From Hyaloraphidium curvatum (taxonomy: Eukaryota > Monoblepharomycota > Hyaloraphidiomycetes > Hyaloraphidiales > Hyaloraphidiaceae): a DNA stretch of 64,000 nucleotides. The stretch's first letter is position 1. Each line of letters starts with the position of its first letter. The position numbers and the translations under genes were made by a program. Of the stretch, positions 31,878 to 43,972 are shown in pieces. The notes under the pieces were generated by a model, which was not told the DNA's origin, did not search any database, and saw nothing but the letters and a program-made list of their open reading frames with translations. The stretch is from positions 1,068,501 through 1,132,500 of the forward strand of contig JAIVFI010000001.1 of the NCBI GenBank assembly GCA_025558095.1, written 5' to 3'.

Positions 31878-33004
31878 ATGGCCGCGATAACGGCAAAGAA
31901 CTTCCGGATCGCCTTGATCCAGCTTGCTGTTACGGCGGACAAGGCGCTGAATCTTTCGAATGCGCGGAACAAGGTGCTGGAAGCCGCTAAGGCCGGAAGC
32001 CAGGTGGTCGTCCTCCCGGAAATCTTCAACAGCGTCGGTGGAGCTGCAAGCACAGGTTCAAGCCTGGTTTCACCGTGATGCCTTTCTACAGCCGTACGGA
32101 GTCCAGTTCTTTGACAAGTACGCGGAGAACATCCCGAACGGACCTTCCACCGAGGCTCTCTCGGCAATGGCCCGCGACGCCGCTGTCTACCTCATAGGCG
32201 GATCGATTCCTGGTCTGTTCCCATGAAAGACCCTTTGGTAGACTGCTCATTCTTCGCTTTGCAGAACGAGACTCCTCCTCGCCGCCCCGCCTCTACAACA
32301 CCTGCCCCATCTTCTCGCCGACGGGGAAGCTACTGGCGACGCACCGCAAGGTGCACCTCTTCGACATCGAGATCCCCGGCAAAATCCGCTTCAAGGAATC
32401 GGAGGTGCTCACCGGCGGCGATTCCTTGACTCTGGTCGAAACCGAGTACGGCAAGCTCGGGATCGGCATTTGCTACGACATCCGGTTCCCCGAGATGGCC
32501 ATGATCGCGGCGAGAAAGGGCGCAGTGGCCATGATCTACCCCGGTGCCTTCAACACTGTGACTGGACCGCTCCACTGTGAGTTCTCGTGGTCGGCCAAAG
32601 TCAGCCGCGACTGACTTCCTTTCCTGCAGGGGATCTGCTTCAGAGAGGCCGGGCCAATGACAACCAGATTTGGGTGGCGATGTGCTCGCCCGCGCGGAAC
32701 ACGAATCCGACGCCGGAGACGGGCAACTACGAGGCTTGGGGACACTCACAGGTCACGGATGCTAACGGGATCATTGTGAGCACGACGGAGGAGAAGGAGG
32801 CGATCGTGTACGCGGATGTGGATGTCGAGCGCGTCAAGGAGGTTCGGAGCGGCATCCCGATCACGGTGCAGAGACGGTTCGACGTTTACGCCGATGGTGG
32901 GTCACGGGGTCTTCTGATCATCGGTCATGGCTAACGCGACCGCAGTGAGCGTTTGCGAACCGACGGCAAAGAGAAAAGCCGAGCAGCCGAATGGGCACCA
33001 TTGA
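31878..33004 (+). CDS. Nit2-type omega-amidase (carbon-nitrogen hydrolase)
   Basis: Hydrolyses alpha-ketoglutaramate/alpha-ketosuccinamate, clearing the side product of glutamine and asparagine transaminases. Exons 31878-32033, 32092-32212, 32265-32576, 32630-32896 and 32946-33004; 304 residues. The nitrilase triad is visible: Glu in VVLPEIFNS, Lys in THRKVHLFD and Cys in GICYDIRFPE. SPARNTNPTPETGNYEAWGHS lies near the C-terminus. The last small exon adds a charged tail (CEPTAKRKAEQPNGHH), joined across a 49-nt intron with clear GTGGGT, GGCTAAC and CCGCAG signals. Reading through would instead end a few residues later. Confidence 0.92.
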
Positions 33005-33044
33005 TGACGATTGTATTGCCTAAAGCGTGGGTATCGCAAACAAT

Positions 33045-35017
33045 TCATTTCCGGTACGACGCCACCGTTCCGCCCATCCGCGCGTTGAGATAGTGCACCA
33101 CGGCCTCCTCCACCTCGGGCTTCTCGAAAAAATCGCTCCTCCGAATGTCCTCCGGATTGAAACGGCCGTCTCCGAGCATCAGCTTCAAGTCCTCGCTCTG
33201 GCTCTCGACCCATCGGTTCGTAAACCCAGCCGGGTCCGACGCGAAGGCCAGCATGAAATTGCGCTTCAGCCGGCTCGCGTCGAGATCGCGGCAGACCTCG
33301 ACAATCTTTGCGTCGAGGCTGGCGATCTCCTTTAACCTCTGCGGACCCTGCGGGCCACCGTTTGCCAGAGGAACCATCCGGCTCTTGATCGGATCGTCGA
33401 TCTCCACTTCGACATCCCACGCCGTCTTTGACAGGTGCTTGTCGACGTCGACGCGGACCTGGTACTTGATCTCGATCGGATCCAGCGGGGTCAGATGGCG
33501 GTTCAAGTGTTCGGGGATTTGGGGGAAGAGAAGGCCTCGCACACCAAAGACCTGATGGGGAGGTGCGAATAAGGCACTTCTCGAGTGCGTACAGCGCCCG
33601 CACGTACCTGCTGGAGCTCGGTGTCCAGGTTAATCATCCGCTTGTCCTCCGTGTCCAACAGCTTCTGCATTTTGATGTATTGCCAGAGCTTGTTGACCAA
33701 GCCCGCTCTCGTCTCCGGCCCGTTGATGCTCAGGATCCGCGCGAGCGCCGGATTCACTTTGAACCTCTCCGGGTTGTAGTCGGGAACAATGAGGATTCGG
33801 ACGTCAACGGGCTCATCCCCTTTCCGCCGAATCTCGAAGCCGTCAGCCAGGTTGGCGCCATGCTGGCCCGCCATGGATAATTGGTCCTTCCTCCACTGCA
33901 CAGAAACCGTGTCAACCAATGCAGACCATTCGGCAGCTCCAAGTATCAACTGACCTCAACGAAACTGCTTTCTGCATACAGGCTCTGGTCTCGCTGGATC
34001 TCGACGACGATGCTCTTGACAAAGGACGTGAACTTGGGTTCCGGAGCTCCGGTCTTTTTCCCTTGCCCGGGCTGAAACAGGACCATAAGCATTTGTCGGG
34101 GAACGGATCCGCCGAAACCCACCACTTCCAGCAGCCGTCCCTCTATCCGAAGCGTCCAGCTGGGGATGCCAGAGTCCATGTCGAGCATCTTGTTCAAATC
34201 AATGCCTTCGGCCTCCGTCTGCCACGGTTGGTCGTGCGCCTGATTCGACACAAAAATGCGCAACGTCCGCTTTTGCTGTCAGGGGAACGAGTCAGAGGGC
34301 ACCCACGGCGAACCAGAAAAAAGGACGAGACGGACCCTCATGGGCTTTCCCAGCGCGTCCTGAATGTCGAACTTCTTCTTGGAGATGTTGATGTCGAGCC
34401 GCTTCTCAAATTCGACGAGCTGTTGGTACGTCTTCGCCTCGGGAATGAGCGTGGTGACCTGGAAAGGAACTTCTGAGCCCGGATCCGGTTCCTCCGACGC
34501 CGTAGCCGACCTCTACGGGAATTCTACGATCCGTCGGCCGCTTCAACGTCCTCGGTTTCGAAAAGTCCATGGACGGGTCCTCGAACCGCGGCCCGGGCAG
34601 ATGCCCCGGCGGCATCTGCTGCGGCGGCCGTCCCTGCGCATACGGCATCCCCATAGGCGCATAGCCCTGCGGCGGCATGCGTTGTTGCGGGTACGCGGGC
34701 TTCACGCCCGGGCCCATGGGCGGGCGCGGGCCGGGCCGAACCGGTCCGCCCGGCGGGGGTCGCGGCGTGCCCACGCCGGCCATGCCGTACTGCGGCCGCA
34801 GGGGCATCCCGGGGCGGCCCGCGAGCGGCGTCGGCGCGTACTGCATTTGCTGCATGCCGACCATGCCCGGCGACACGCCGACGTTCTGCCCGGGCCGGAA
34901 CGCCAAAGGAGTCCCCATCTGCGCGTTCAGCATGCCCGCTGGCCGCGCCATGCCCGCGCTAAACTGTTGGTACGGCACGGGCGTACCGAACATTTGCTGC
35001 GGCCGAGCCGGGTCCAT
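33045..35017 (-). CDS. SWI/SNF complex subunit, BAF60/SMARCD/Rsc6 family (SWIB domain)
   Basis: Chromatin-remodelling subunit. Exons 35017-34511, 34458-34336, 34275-33955, 33895-33608 and 33551-33045; every exon is a multiple of three, total 581 residues. The first 150 residues are Pro/Gly/Met/Gln-rich and disordered. The conserved body includes YQQLVEFEKRLDINISKKK and the SWIB domain, about 345-415 (LIVPDYNPERFKVNPALARI, LVNKLWQYIKMQKLLD). It ends with DPIEIKYQVRVD and FFEKPEVEEAVVHYLNAR. The start is the first Met before the Pro/Met-rich region; the frame is open further upstream. Confidence 0.93.
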
Positions 35018-35195
35018 GGCGGCAGAGGCCCGACGCGAGAGGGGAGCGTGATGGACGCCGTGCGCCTCTTCAATGCTGGGGACAAGAAGGCTTTCTTTCA
35101 CGGCTGTGGTATCGAGCAATTCACATCTAGCAAATACAACCGCAGGGGAATCGACGTAGCCAAGTCCCGGGCCCGAGCTCTCCACTTTTCGCGTC

Positions 35196-36639
35196 CTATT
35201 GGGGGGGAGAGGAGATGCCGTTCCCACCCATTGCAAGTTCGGCCTGCATGCGCTGGTGCTCGTTTGCGAGCAACATCATCTGCTCGTCGCTCAAGAGGGG
35301 ATCCTGCACGCCAAGGCATCAGACGTTGCCCCACGAGCCCACCGCCGGCAACCCACCTTGATCTCCCACACGTTTGCCTTTCCACCCACGCTGAACTCAA
35401 GATCCTCCTTCGTGATCGAGTCCCAGTACTTGTAGACCATCATCACGCCCAAGAGGGTGAAGATGGTGACAAAGAATATGCCGTCGATGTAGTGCTTCGC
35501 GCTCTCGCAGATGGTCGTGCTCAGGATGTAGAGGAAAATGAGCCCGATGATGAAGAACAAGAAGCCAAAGAGGATGTCGCCGAGGGGCCACCGGTCCTCG
35601 AGGGTGTTGAGCACCAGCACGATTTGGAGCAGGACGTAGACGATGATGCACGCGGTGTCGAAAATGAACCACACCACGAATATGCCCGTCGGCCGGTTTG
35701 CCGCGAGGCCGGCATAGTTTAGGAACGTCCCGATCGAAATGAAGTAGACGATTCCGAAAATGAGAAGGGAGGAAAGGCGAATGGACTGGGATGATGATCA
35801 GCCACAATCTGGCAGTAAATCCGACTCGGGCACCTACCCAGAGGGAGAGGGGTGTTCCGTCCTCGGCCCATTGAAATCCGACGAAGCCGTTGAGCAGCAG
35901 GCACCAAAAGCTTGCCGAGGTCAGAGCCCCAAGGCCCGCTGCGAAATACTACAAGCAAGGCGGATGTCAGTCCTTTCCTTCGGATGCCGACTGCAAAACG
36001 CACCGGGTATACAGATGAAGCCGTCGGGATGATCCCCGAAACCAGCAGGAACTCCAACACGACGGTGCCCATGTACATGTAGAAGAAAATGACGATTTCC
36101 TTTCGCCCTGCGCGAGAGGTCAGCGATACTCCGCAGAGCTGGTTGCCGGCGCTCGAAACCCACCGACGGCGGTGTACTTGGACTTAATGTGGTAAATCAT
36201 GATGGAGGTCATGACAATTGCAATGACATAGATGACCAGCGTTGCTGTAGCGGGAGGGTGTCGGGTGAGTTGACGGTTCCAAACGCTCTGCCCTGCCCTC
36301 CGGAGATTGGGTGCACGAGAACGTCGCCAAAATGCTAGACAGAAAGCGAGACCAGCAGGAGGCCTCGCAAGCGCCGTTCCATAGAGCAGCCTCCACAGCA
36401 AGCAACCACTCCGCCTCGCCGCCGCAGACGCCCGAATGCCTGCTGCCCGCAAGCGCCCGCGGCCTCCTCACATCCCGAAGCAACAGCGTACCTGGTTGAA
36501 AAATGAGCTGGTTCGAAATCTCGACGTTCCTGGCGTAGCATTCCGGCTCAATCTGAGCCCCGACCAGCGGGCAAACCGTCAAGGCCGCCTGGTTGCAGAA
36601 GTAGTCGAAGCTCCCGAACTTGAAAGCGGGAGTCGCCAT
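35196..36639 (-). CDS. CHS7: Chs7-like chitin synthase export chaperone
   Basis: ER membrane protein needed in yeast for Chs3 chitin synthase to leave the ER; found in fungi. Exons 36639-36492, 36244-36164, 36107-36004, 35948-35838, 35785-35357 and 35303-35196; 326 residues, typical length. Signature segments are [66 protein letters not shown] and [20 protein letters not shown]. About seven membrane helices are visible, ending in a soluble tail ([20 protein letters not shown]). The first intron (36245-36491) is unusually long at 247 nt. It is strong evidence that the organism is a chitin-making fungus. Confidence 0.94.
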
Positions 36640-37212
36640 TTTGGCAGGTCAAGCAGGAGGATTCAGGCAGGAGGGCAGGATGGCGGAGGTGGGCCGCGGG
36701 CGGGGAGTTGTTGCTTCGCCCCGAGGGCGGAGGGCGGTCCGAGGCGGGCGACACAAGGCTAAGCGGAGCCGTCCATGAAAGGCGGGCAGTCGCTCCCGCG
36801 CAAGTCTGCGCGGAAGTCCAGTCCGGACCCGCGCTTTGTGGCCGACAGCTGCGGTTGGCCCGAAGGGGAGGTGTGGGGCGCACCCGCCCGCGTGCAAGCC
36901 CAAACGGGGAGGGGTTCGCCCTCTGGCTCGAGCACCTTCCGCCCCATGGCTTGGAATCCAACACCAGAACCATTTCAGCAGGCTTGGGAATCTTTCCATC
37001 CTATGTACACGCGCCCGCGCCTAGACAAAGACTCAAGGAAACAACTAGAGAGAGCTTCATCACCCGAAAAATCATCGGCGCCACAACAGGAGCCACCTAG
37101 TCCAACAGTCTTCTGCGAGTCCGCACTCAAGAAGGGTCAAGCCACTTCCGTGAGCAGTTGCTTCTCGAGGATATACTTTCCCTGAGAGCCAATTCAGCAT
37201 AGCGATCTAGTA
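36640..37212. other. Intergenic between Chs7 and Yippee genes
   Basis: 573 bp containing the Chs7 promoter and the Yippee 3' flank. A plus-strand frame at 36775-37185 could encode 136 Pro/Ser-rich residues, but it has no recognisable domain and reaches to within 30 bp of the Yippee stop. I do not call it. Confidence 0.4.
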
Positions 37213-37677
37213 TTAAGCGTCCACGCCCACCTCCTTGTACCGCTGGTCTTCCGAGTACGCTCGCTCGTACTTCCTGGTGGTGAACTGCGTCAGGACTACG
37301 AAACAAGGCTCTTGGAGCACACACCAGCCGATGAGAGTGTTGCAACTAGAGCAATAGACGTCGCGAACGGAGTGCAGGCCGGTCGTCATGGAACGCTCCT
37401 CGAGGGGCCCCTCGAACACGTTGACCACTTTGCTGAAAAGATATCCCCGCCCGTATTGACCCTGGAATGCCTTTGAAAGCACCTCATCGTTCGTAGAGAG
37501 GTGGGTTCGGCATTCCGAGCAGCCAAAGATCCGGGTAGCACCTTCGCCGTCGAGGAACCGCCTTGTGAGTAACGCAACAGGCAACGGAGTCCGGGGTCGT
37601 GCAGGATATGGCAAGATGTGGTGGGGCCCACGAGGAAGAGGCGTCGGACGTGAATCACGGGAGACAACGGAGTTCAT
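37213..37677 (-). CDS. Yippee-like zinc-binding protein
   Basis: A single-exon model of 154 residues; the conserved core is about 100. Yippee zinc ligands are present as two CxxC pairs: FGCSECRTH and YCSSCNTLIGW. LSKAFQGQYGRGYLFSKVVN and the end of the domain, FVVLTQFTTRKYERAY, are also typical. Yippee proteins are small, conserved eukaryotic factors, and some relatives act in GID-type ubiquitin ligases or at centromeres. The first 45 residues (MNSVVSRDSRPTPLPRG...) are unlike the family, so the true first exon may differ. Confidence 0.85.
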   Translation of the reverse strand: MNSVVSRDSRPTPLPRGPHHILPYPARPRTPLPVALLTRRFLDGEGATRIFGCSECRTHLSTNDEVLSKAFQGQYGRGYLFSKVVNVFEGPLEERSMTTGLHSVRDVYCSSCNTLIGWCVLQEPCFVVLTQFTTRKYERAYSEDQRYKEVGVDA

Positions 37678-37741
37678 GCCACCCGGGTGGGCGGAATCCA
37701 GGATCAGGCGTCAGAAGCGTCGTTGAATAGTTGCTCGCGAC

Positions 37742-39109
37742 ATGGGACGAACCGATAGATCAATCCCATGGCGGCCCGGGGCCACAGATGTTGGCGCGCC
37801 ACTCAAGGCCGAGGTCCGTCCTTGGCGGCCAAAGAACACCGAATCGTCCGCGGAACCGACAGAAGAGTGGTTCAAGAGGCGCGATGCGGCAATTTTCGTT
37901 CCGGAAAGCGGCTGCCTGCCGTGGTACACGGCACCGGAGTGTGAGGGATCGCACGACATGTGCCCAGGTGACCTGCCTGTTCGAGGTTTTCGGCCTGCCC
38001 ACAATTCCGCCCCAGGAACGGGCCAAAGCGCCTTTCAAATTGGACGTCGTGTTGGCAGCAATGCTTTTGCTATTGTCCCCGTGAAACTGGGCAGCCTCTT
38101 GCGTACGGACAGGACGAACAGGGGCTGCGGACGCTGTGCTTGTCGGCGATGGCTCCGCGGATCTGCGGCCAGACGGTGGCTCTGGCATCACTCTTCGTAG
38201 TGGCAATCGGCGCCGGGACGGCATTAGGATTCCAAACTTGGTAGGATACCGGCCTTCCTTGGCCCGTGGGGACCCGCGGTCTCATTCCGTCACGGTGTCG
38301 CGCAAGGTGGTACATCCAGCGACCCCCCGTTTCCATTCTCAGACCCGCAGAGCAATGGCCTCCCAGCTTTCAGAACATGCAGAGCATCAGCTTCTTTTTC
38401 GTTTGGGCGGCCAGCGCCATGGGGGTCATGGCTGCTCTTGGCCTGAGCATCGTGACATGCACGTGGTGGTCGAAGCCGCGAAGACGGAGCATCACGCAGA
38501 TTTCCGTCGGGGCAGTAATGGGTGAGCTTCGTTGCTCGCGCTGAGAAGCACATGACGCTGAGCAACACGCATGGCTTGCGCCTGCTCAAAGTCTGCGTCG
38601 CCGTTGCTGCAGCTGCCATGAGCAACTTTCCGGGCAACATTGTGTCGTTTCTGGCCAACTTCAAGCTCACAGATTGCTTTCAGATTGTCGCCAATGTTGA
38701 CAAAGATATCGGTGGGCGTGGGGCGTTGATTTTCTTCCCTGTCCTTGTCATTGATTCCGCCGTTGCTTATCCTATTCACCTAAATGATACAGCTGAGTTA
38801 CAGTTCAACTTCACCATCCCTCCCTTGCAGCGGCAGCAGGAAATGGACTCGATCGCCTACGAGGCCTTTGCCTGCAATGCTTCGCTCGTGTCCCTCGCCG
38901 GCAACGCGATCGCCGCGATGTTTTGGACCATCCTGGCCATTCCGGCCGTCTTGGCACTCATAAAAGATCGTGAGAAGCGAAAGAATAAGGAGCTCGGGAC
39001 CACGGGAGGGGTCGAGATCGGCGGGCTGTCCACCATTCGGATGCTGAGTCCGAGTGCGCTGGGCCTTAATGGTCGCCAGCGCGAAGTACCAGCTTCTTCG
39101 TATCTGTAG
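37742..39109 (+). CDS. Multi-pass membrane protein, family uncertain
   Basis: Proposed exons 37742-37813, 37863-38048, 38113-38240, 38307-38521 and 38592-39109; 372 residues. Hydrophobic stretches include TVALASLFVVAIGAGTALGF, FFFVWAASAMGVMAALGLSI, ISVGAVMVCVAVAAAAM and a final AIAAMFWTILAIPAVLALI before a Lys/Arg-rich stop-transfer tail. The layout of about five or six helices with an N-glycosylation-rich loop resembles Frag1/DRAM/Sfk1-type proteins, but that is only a resemblance. The donor at 38049 is weak. An 81-nt in-frame segment near 38710-38790 could be a further intron. Exons 3-5 are the most reliable. Confidence 0.6.
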
Positions 39110-39223
39110 AAGAGTTTCTGGCCGACAGATCCGCAGAATTGAAATGATTCGTGCGCAGACTGTAGCGAGATCGTTGCGAGATCCCCGCCGACACAAACAA
39201 CACGTCAGCGACGTCTCCACAGC

Positions 39224-40773
39224 ATGCCACCGAGGAAGAAGCGCGACGCGCGGCCTTCCCTGAACAGTAGCGGTGCCGCATCGGACGTTCCGACCGCGAC
39301 CGAGGGGCTTGAAGCGCCCGCTTCCGCTTCGCGGACCGAGATCTCTGACGACGTGCTGCCCTCCGACATTTCCACGGATACCCGCGTTGCCTCCGGCGAA
39401 GCGCCCGAGAAGCCGGCAATGATCACTCTAGCGACAACGTACACGGGTCGGCTTGGCTACGCGTGCCTGAACACGGTCCTCCGGAACGCGAAGCCTCCGG
39501 TCTTCACCTCGAGGACCTGTCGCCTCGCGACTGTGGCCGAGAAGGGCATAGACTTTGCCAAGGAACTGTGGGTTTCGTTTCTGTCGCGTTGGATCTTCCT
39601 GACGCCCGTGCTTGACACCTCGGCGGCCCTCCGGCCCCGCGGCCTACAGTGCCCTGCAGAATGTGCATGATCTGACGCCTATGCTGGAATGGAACGAAAA
39701 GCACCACAGTAAGCACTTTCTCGCGATGCTCCCTTTCCATTGGCTCATCTCGCGCCGCGATCTCCGCCAGTCCGCTTCATGAGGCTCTCGAGCGAGATGT
39801 TCCCCTTCGCGAGCCACGAGAAGCACGGATACCCCCTCGACTTTGCTAGGGAGCCCCTGCGCCAAGTCGGAGCGCTGGCCAGACGGCTCGGCCACCGGCT
39901 CACGTTCCATCCCGGCCAGTTCACACTCCTCTCCTCGTCTGATCCCGGCATCATCCGGCGGAGCATGGCGGACCTGCAGATGCACGCGGACATCTTCAAC
40001 CTCATGGAAATGGGCCCAGACAGCGTGACGATCATCCACGGCGGCGGCGCGTACGGGGACAAGGAGGAGGCGCTGCGGCGCATCGAGCGCAACATCCTGG
40101 CGCTGCCGAAGGACGTCAGGGACCGGCTCGTGCTCGAGAACGACGAGATCGTGTACTCGGTCGAGGACTTGCTGCCGATCTGCGAGCGCACCGAAGTGCC
40201 GCTGGTTCTCGACTGGCACCATGCGTCGATTCTCCCGAGCGAGCACCCCTCGGAGCACTACCTCGACCGCATCCTTGCCACTTGGAAGAAGCGCGGCATC
40301 AAGCCCAAGATGCACTACAGCGAAAGCCGGCCCGGTTCGTGCACTCGTTGCTGTCCGTTGCTGTTCTTTGACAGCCGTTCACCACAGGCGCCAAGACTCC
40401 CATGGAACGCCGCGCGCATTCCGACCGCGTCAAGATCCTCCCTCCGCACATGCCGCCCGGCGACCTGGTCGACCTGATGATCGAGGCCAAGGACAAGGAG
40501 CAGGCGGTGCTGGACCTCTACGAGCGGTACGGCATTTTTCCGGTCTCGCCGGAGGCAAGGGTCCCGCCGGCGCCCGCGGAGACGCTCGAGACCAAGGGCC
40601 GGAAGCGGAAGGGCAAGAAGGCCAAGGAGGTGGAGGAGGTGGAATCCGAGGCGGTGACCGGGGAGGTCGAGATCGTGCCCGAGGCGTCGGCGATCGACGA
40701 TCCGTGCTGCTCGGCCGGAGAGGCGGAGGTGGTGGTACCCAAGAAGCGCACGCGGTCGGCAAAGAAGCGGTGA
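39224..40773 (+). CDS. UV damage endonuclease (UVDE/Uve1 family)
   Basis: Endonuclease nicking 5' to UV photoproducts and other lesions in alternative excision repair. Exons 39224-39567, 39650-39708, 39771-40334 and 40388-40773; 450 residues. The TIM-barrel core spans about 75-380: RLGYACLNTVLRNAKPP, IRFMRLSSEMFPFASHEK, LTFHPGQFTLLSS, VTIIHGGGAYGDKEEAL, LVLENDEIVYSVEDLLP, LVLDWHHASI and KMHYSESRPG. VDLMIEAKDKEQAVLDLY ends the fold. Metal-ligand His, Glu and Asp residues appear intact. A basic/acidic tail (RKRKGKKAKEVEEVE ... KKRTRSAKKR) is probably nuclear-targeting. Confidence 0.94.
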
Positions 40774-40908
40774 TCGGAAGTGAAGGAGGTGCGCTGTATC
40801 CATCGATTCCCCAACACCTCTTCTCAGACATCGTGTCTCCCACCCACCTCATTCCCCTTCGCGCTTCATCGTCTGTGTTTCTTCCTTTCTTCTTCCTCCA
40901 TTTCCTCC

Positions 40909-42117
40909 ATGTCCGACACGGAACCCCCGATCCTCATCGACCACCCCGCGCCGGGCATCCAGCGCATCACCCTCAACCGCCCCGGCAAGCGCAACGCGCT
41001 CTCCACCCCGCTGAGGAAGGCCCTTTTTCAGGCCCTCTGGCGGGCCGACGACGACCCGGAGATCAAGGTCACGATCATTCGGGGGGCAGGACCGTGCTTC
41101 TCGTCCGGATACGTGGGTCGGAACGGGCACGGCTGGCGCTTGGGCTGAACACACCGGCGTGGCCAGGACCTCGATGCTTCCGACAGGAAGATCCGGAGCG
41201 ACCCTTCGCAGGCACCCTACCATTCTGCCGGTGGCGATGGTTACTGGTGACCCGCCCGCTTGCCCTCATTTCCCCGTGCTGACTCGCGGACGGACCTCCC
41301 ACCTCTTCCCCGCCTCCCCTCACCGACCCCGCGCACGCAAGGGCCCGCCATGTCCTTCAGGGCTGGCTGACAATGATGGATCTCGCGAAGCCCGTGATTG
41401 CCCAGGTGCATGGTTACTGCCTCGCCGGCGGATCGGAGCTCGCCGCCGCGTGCGACTTGACATACGTCGCGACGGACGCGAGAATCGGGTATCCCCCCGT
41501 GGTCGGTTTCCTCTTCCTTTTTCTTTTTCCCTCCGAAGAAGCACGGCTGACCCCCGTTTTCGCTCTCCTGCCCCCATTGTTGCTGCGTCGTTCCGACCCC
41601 GGCACCGCAGCGCCTCATGTCCCCTCCGGACACCCAATACCCCGTCTGGCTCATGGGCATGAAAAATGCGATGGAGTACATGCTCTTGGGCGATGCCATG
41701 ACGGGCGCCGAGGCCGTCGAGCGCGGGTTCGCGAACCGGCACTTCCCCGCGGACCAGCTGGAAGAGGAGGTGCTCAAGATCGCAAAGAGGGTGGCGCTGG
41801 TGCCGTCGGAGCTGCAGCAGTTCAACAAGCGGTCCGTCCACCGGGCGATGGAACACATGGGTAAGTTGAGTATGATCGGCCAGAAAGCACCTTGGCCTTG
41901 ACGCTGCGGCGCAGGCATGCGGGCCGCGCTCCGCGCGGGCACCGAGATGCAGGCCCTCGCTTTCCACCAGCCCGCCTCGTCGAGCTACATGAAGCGCTTC
42001 CTGGAGCCCGGCGCGGTCAAGGGCCTGCTCAGCGAGCGGGACCGGGCGTTCGGGGACTACCGCGAGGACGACGAGAAGGGCGAGGGCGCCAAAGAGCGCA
42101 AGAAGGCGAAGCTCTGA
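40909..42117 (+). CDS. Enoyl-CoA hydratase/isomerase (crotonase) family protein
   Basis: Five exons (40909-41112, 41191-41246, 41342-41501, 41611-41860, 41915-42117), 290 residues. Crotonase landmarks are ITLNRPGKRNALST, the oxyanion-hole segment GAGPCFSSGY and MDLAKPVIAQVHGYCLAGG followed by SELAAACDL. DARIGYPPV and GAEAVERGFANRHF are also present. It is probably an acyl-CoA enzyme of fatty or amino acid breakdown. The C-terminus (KKAKL) lacks a clear PTS1, so the compartment is uncertain. The exon 2 acceptor (ending AAG at 41190) was chosen because it gives the in-frame DPSQAPYHSAGGDGYW. Confidence 0.85.
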
Positions 42118-42132
42118 CGGCACGGTGTATTC

Positions 42133-43733
42133 TCACGCATCGACGAACGCCACCGGCGCCGCTGCGTGCCCGGCGCCTTTTTCCACCGCCCCGCAGTACT
42201 CGGCCAACCTCCTCTTGACCTCCCCGATCCGCTCCGAGAGCAGCGGCACCATCGCCACCTCGAACCGCAGCCTGCTGGCCCCGCCATCGGGCAGGGGCCC
42301 GCCGAGCGTCGCGGAGGAGGGCATGGCGAGCGAGTCGCGGAGCTTGGATGCCGGGGCCGGGGGGTGGAGGCCGTCCTCCCCGGCGGGGGCGGCGACCGCG
42401 GTCGTGGGGGTGTCTTCAAGCTCCGCGTCCCAGTCCTCCTCCTCGTCGTCGTCCCCCTCCCCGGCGACGGGCTCCTCCTTTATCAACACCTCGATCTTCA
42501 CCTGAGGCACCTGCGCCGGCACCGACGCCGCCACTCCCTCCCTCCCGAGCAGCTCCAGCAAAAGCTCTTGATCCCCTTCCTCCGCCATCCCCGTCTCGTC
42601 CTCGGCCGAGTCAGCGAAATCGAGGAGCACCCGTGCGAGATCGAGGTCGCGCCGGTAGCGCCGCAGCACCTGCGCGGCGGGGAGGTCCGACGATGCGAGG
42701 GCGGGGCCGGCGAGCTGGAGGGCGCGGTCGTGGAGGAACCGGAGGTCTGCGAGCGGGGATCGGGCCGGATCAGATCGGATAAAAGCTTTGACCGGGGAGG
42801 TGCACCCACCCTCGACGTGGTGCGCGAAAAGCCGCATGTTCTCCGCGTCCCGCCTGACCTGCTCCTGCCTGCCCGCCACCTCGCCCGGTATCTTGAGCCC
42901 CAGCGCCGGCGCGCCGTCCTCGGCGTCGGTGCCCTCGGACAGCTCGGCAAAGTCGTCGTCCCACGCCTCGGCGCGCTCCGCGGGGTGGCGGTCCTGCCGC
43001 CGCTGCAGCTTGGCGGCGACCGAGGGGAGGTAGAATTCCTGGCCGGCGACGTCCGACGGGAGCAGGGGGATGCCGGCGAGCGGCGCCGAGGCGGCGCGGC
43101 GCAGGACGGCGGGGCCGTCGGCGGGGTCGCCGGGGAGCAGCTGCATGTCGCTCGGCGGCAGCATGCCGGGGAGGTCCTCGAGGATTTTGGAGGATGCCGA
43201 GGGCGACAGGGTGTGCTGCGACTCGGTGTGAGCCAGGCTGGCCGACGAGCCGGCGCCGGGCGACGGCACGCCCGACGCGCTGCCGGCGACCGACGCCATG
43301 CTGCCTGTGCCCGAGTGCACGCTGCGCTTCGAGGACGAGCGCCTGCCGAAGGCGAGCAGGCTGCGCGGAAAGCGGGGATGCGGGGGTGCGGGGTCGTCCG
43401 GGCCGCCCCCTTCGGGGCTGCTGCCGCGGGGGGCGGAGCGGGCGAAGGAGAAGCTCTGCACGCGGCGGCCGAGCTCGCGGATCGGCGAGGCGGGGCTCAG
43501 CTGCGCGGGCGCGGGGGCCGGGGCCGCGGCGGCGGGGCTGTTTGCGGCGGGCGCGGGGCCCGCGGGCGGCTGCGGGGCCGTGCCGATGCCGAGCGATGCC
43601 AGCTAAACGGTTTCCGAGTGCGGCGCGGGCGGTCAGCGGCTGAGACGGCGGGCGGCGGGGCACGCACCGCCGAGGCAAGCTTCGCCAGGGGCCGCCGCGC
43701 GTCGCGCTGTTTGGCGGGCCGGGCGTCGCTCAT
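42133..43733 (-). CDS. Acidic, disordered protein of unknown function
   Basis: Two exons, 43733-43668 and 43602-42133; 511 residues. The N-terminus is basic, then Pro/Ala-rich; Ser-rich segments follow. Two acidic Trp motifs stand out: AEAWDDDFAELSEG and EEEDWDAELEDT. A helical block (LRFLHDRALQLAGPAL, VLRRYRRDLDLARVLLDFAD) lies between them. Similar W-D-D-D-F motifs occur in the septation-network subunit Byr4/Bfa1, but the similarity is too thin to assign. The C-terminus is helical (VPLLSERIGEVKRRLAEYC). It converges on the crotonase gene, only 15 bp away. Confidence 0.65.
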
Positions 43734-43972
43734 CGCGGGTGCGCCGGGGCCGCAAACACTGCCGGTCTTTCCCTCTGCCGAAAAGCGACGGTGGCACCGG
43801 CCGGCCGGGGTTGCGGTGCCAGAGGATTCGGGGCTTTGGAGTGCTCGATCGGCGGAGTCGCGGAGTGACGCATGCACGCGCGCACAAACACACCCGGGCC
43901 GTGCAAACACGCCTCGGATTCCTCCGCTACAAAGCTCCCGAGTCCGCAGTGCACGCGATCGCCCGCCGTGCG

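Noticed and set aside
36775-37185. 136-codon plus-strand frame between Chs7 and Yippee
   Set aside because: It is low-complexity Pro/Ser-rich, has no domain, and fills a region needed for the Chs7 promoter and Yippee 3' end.
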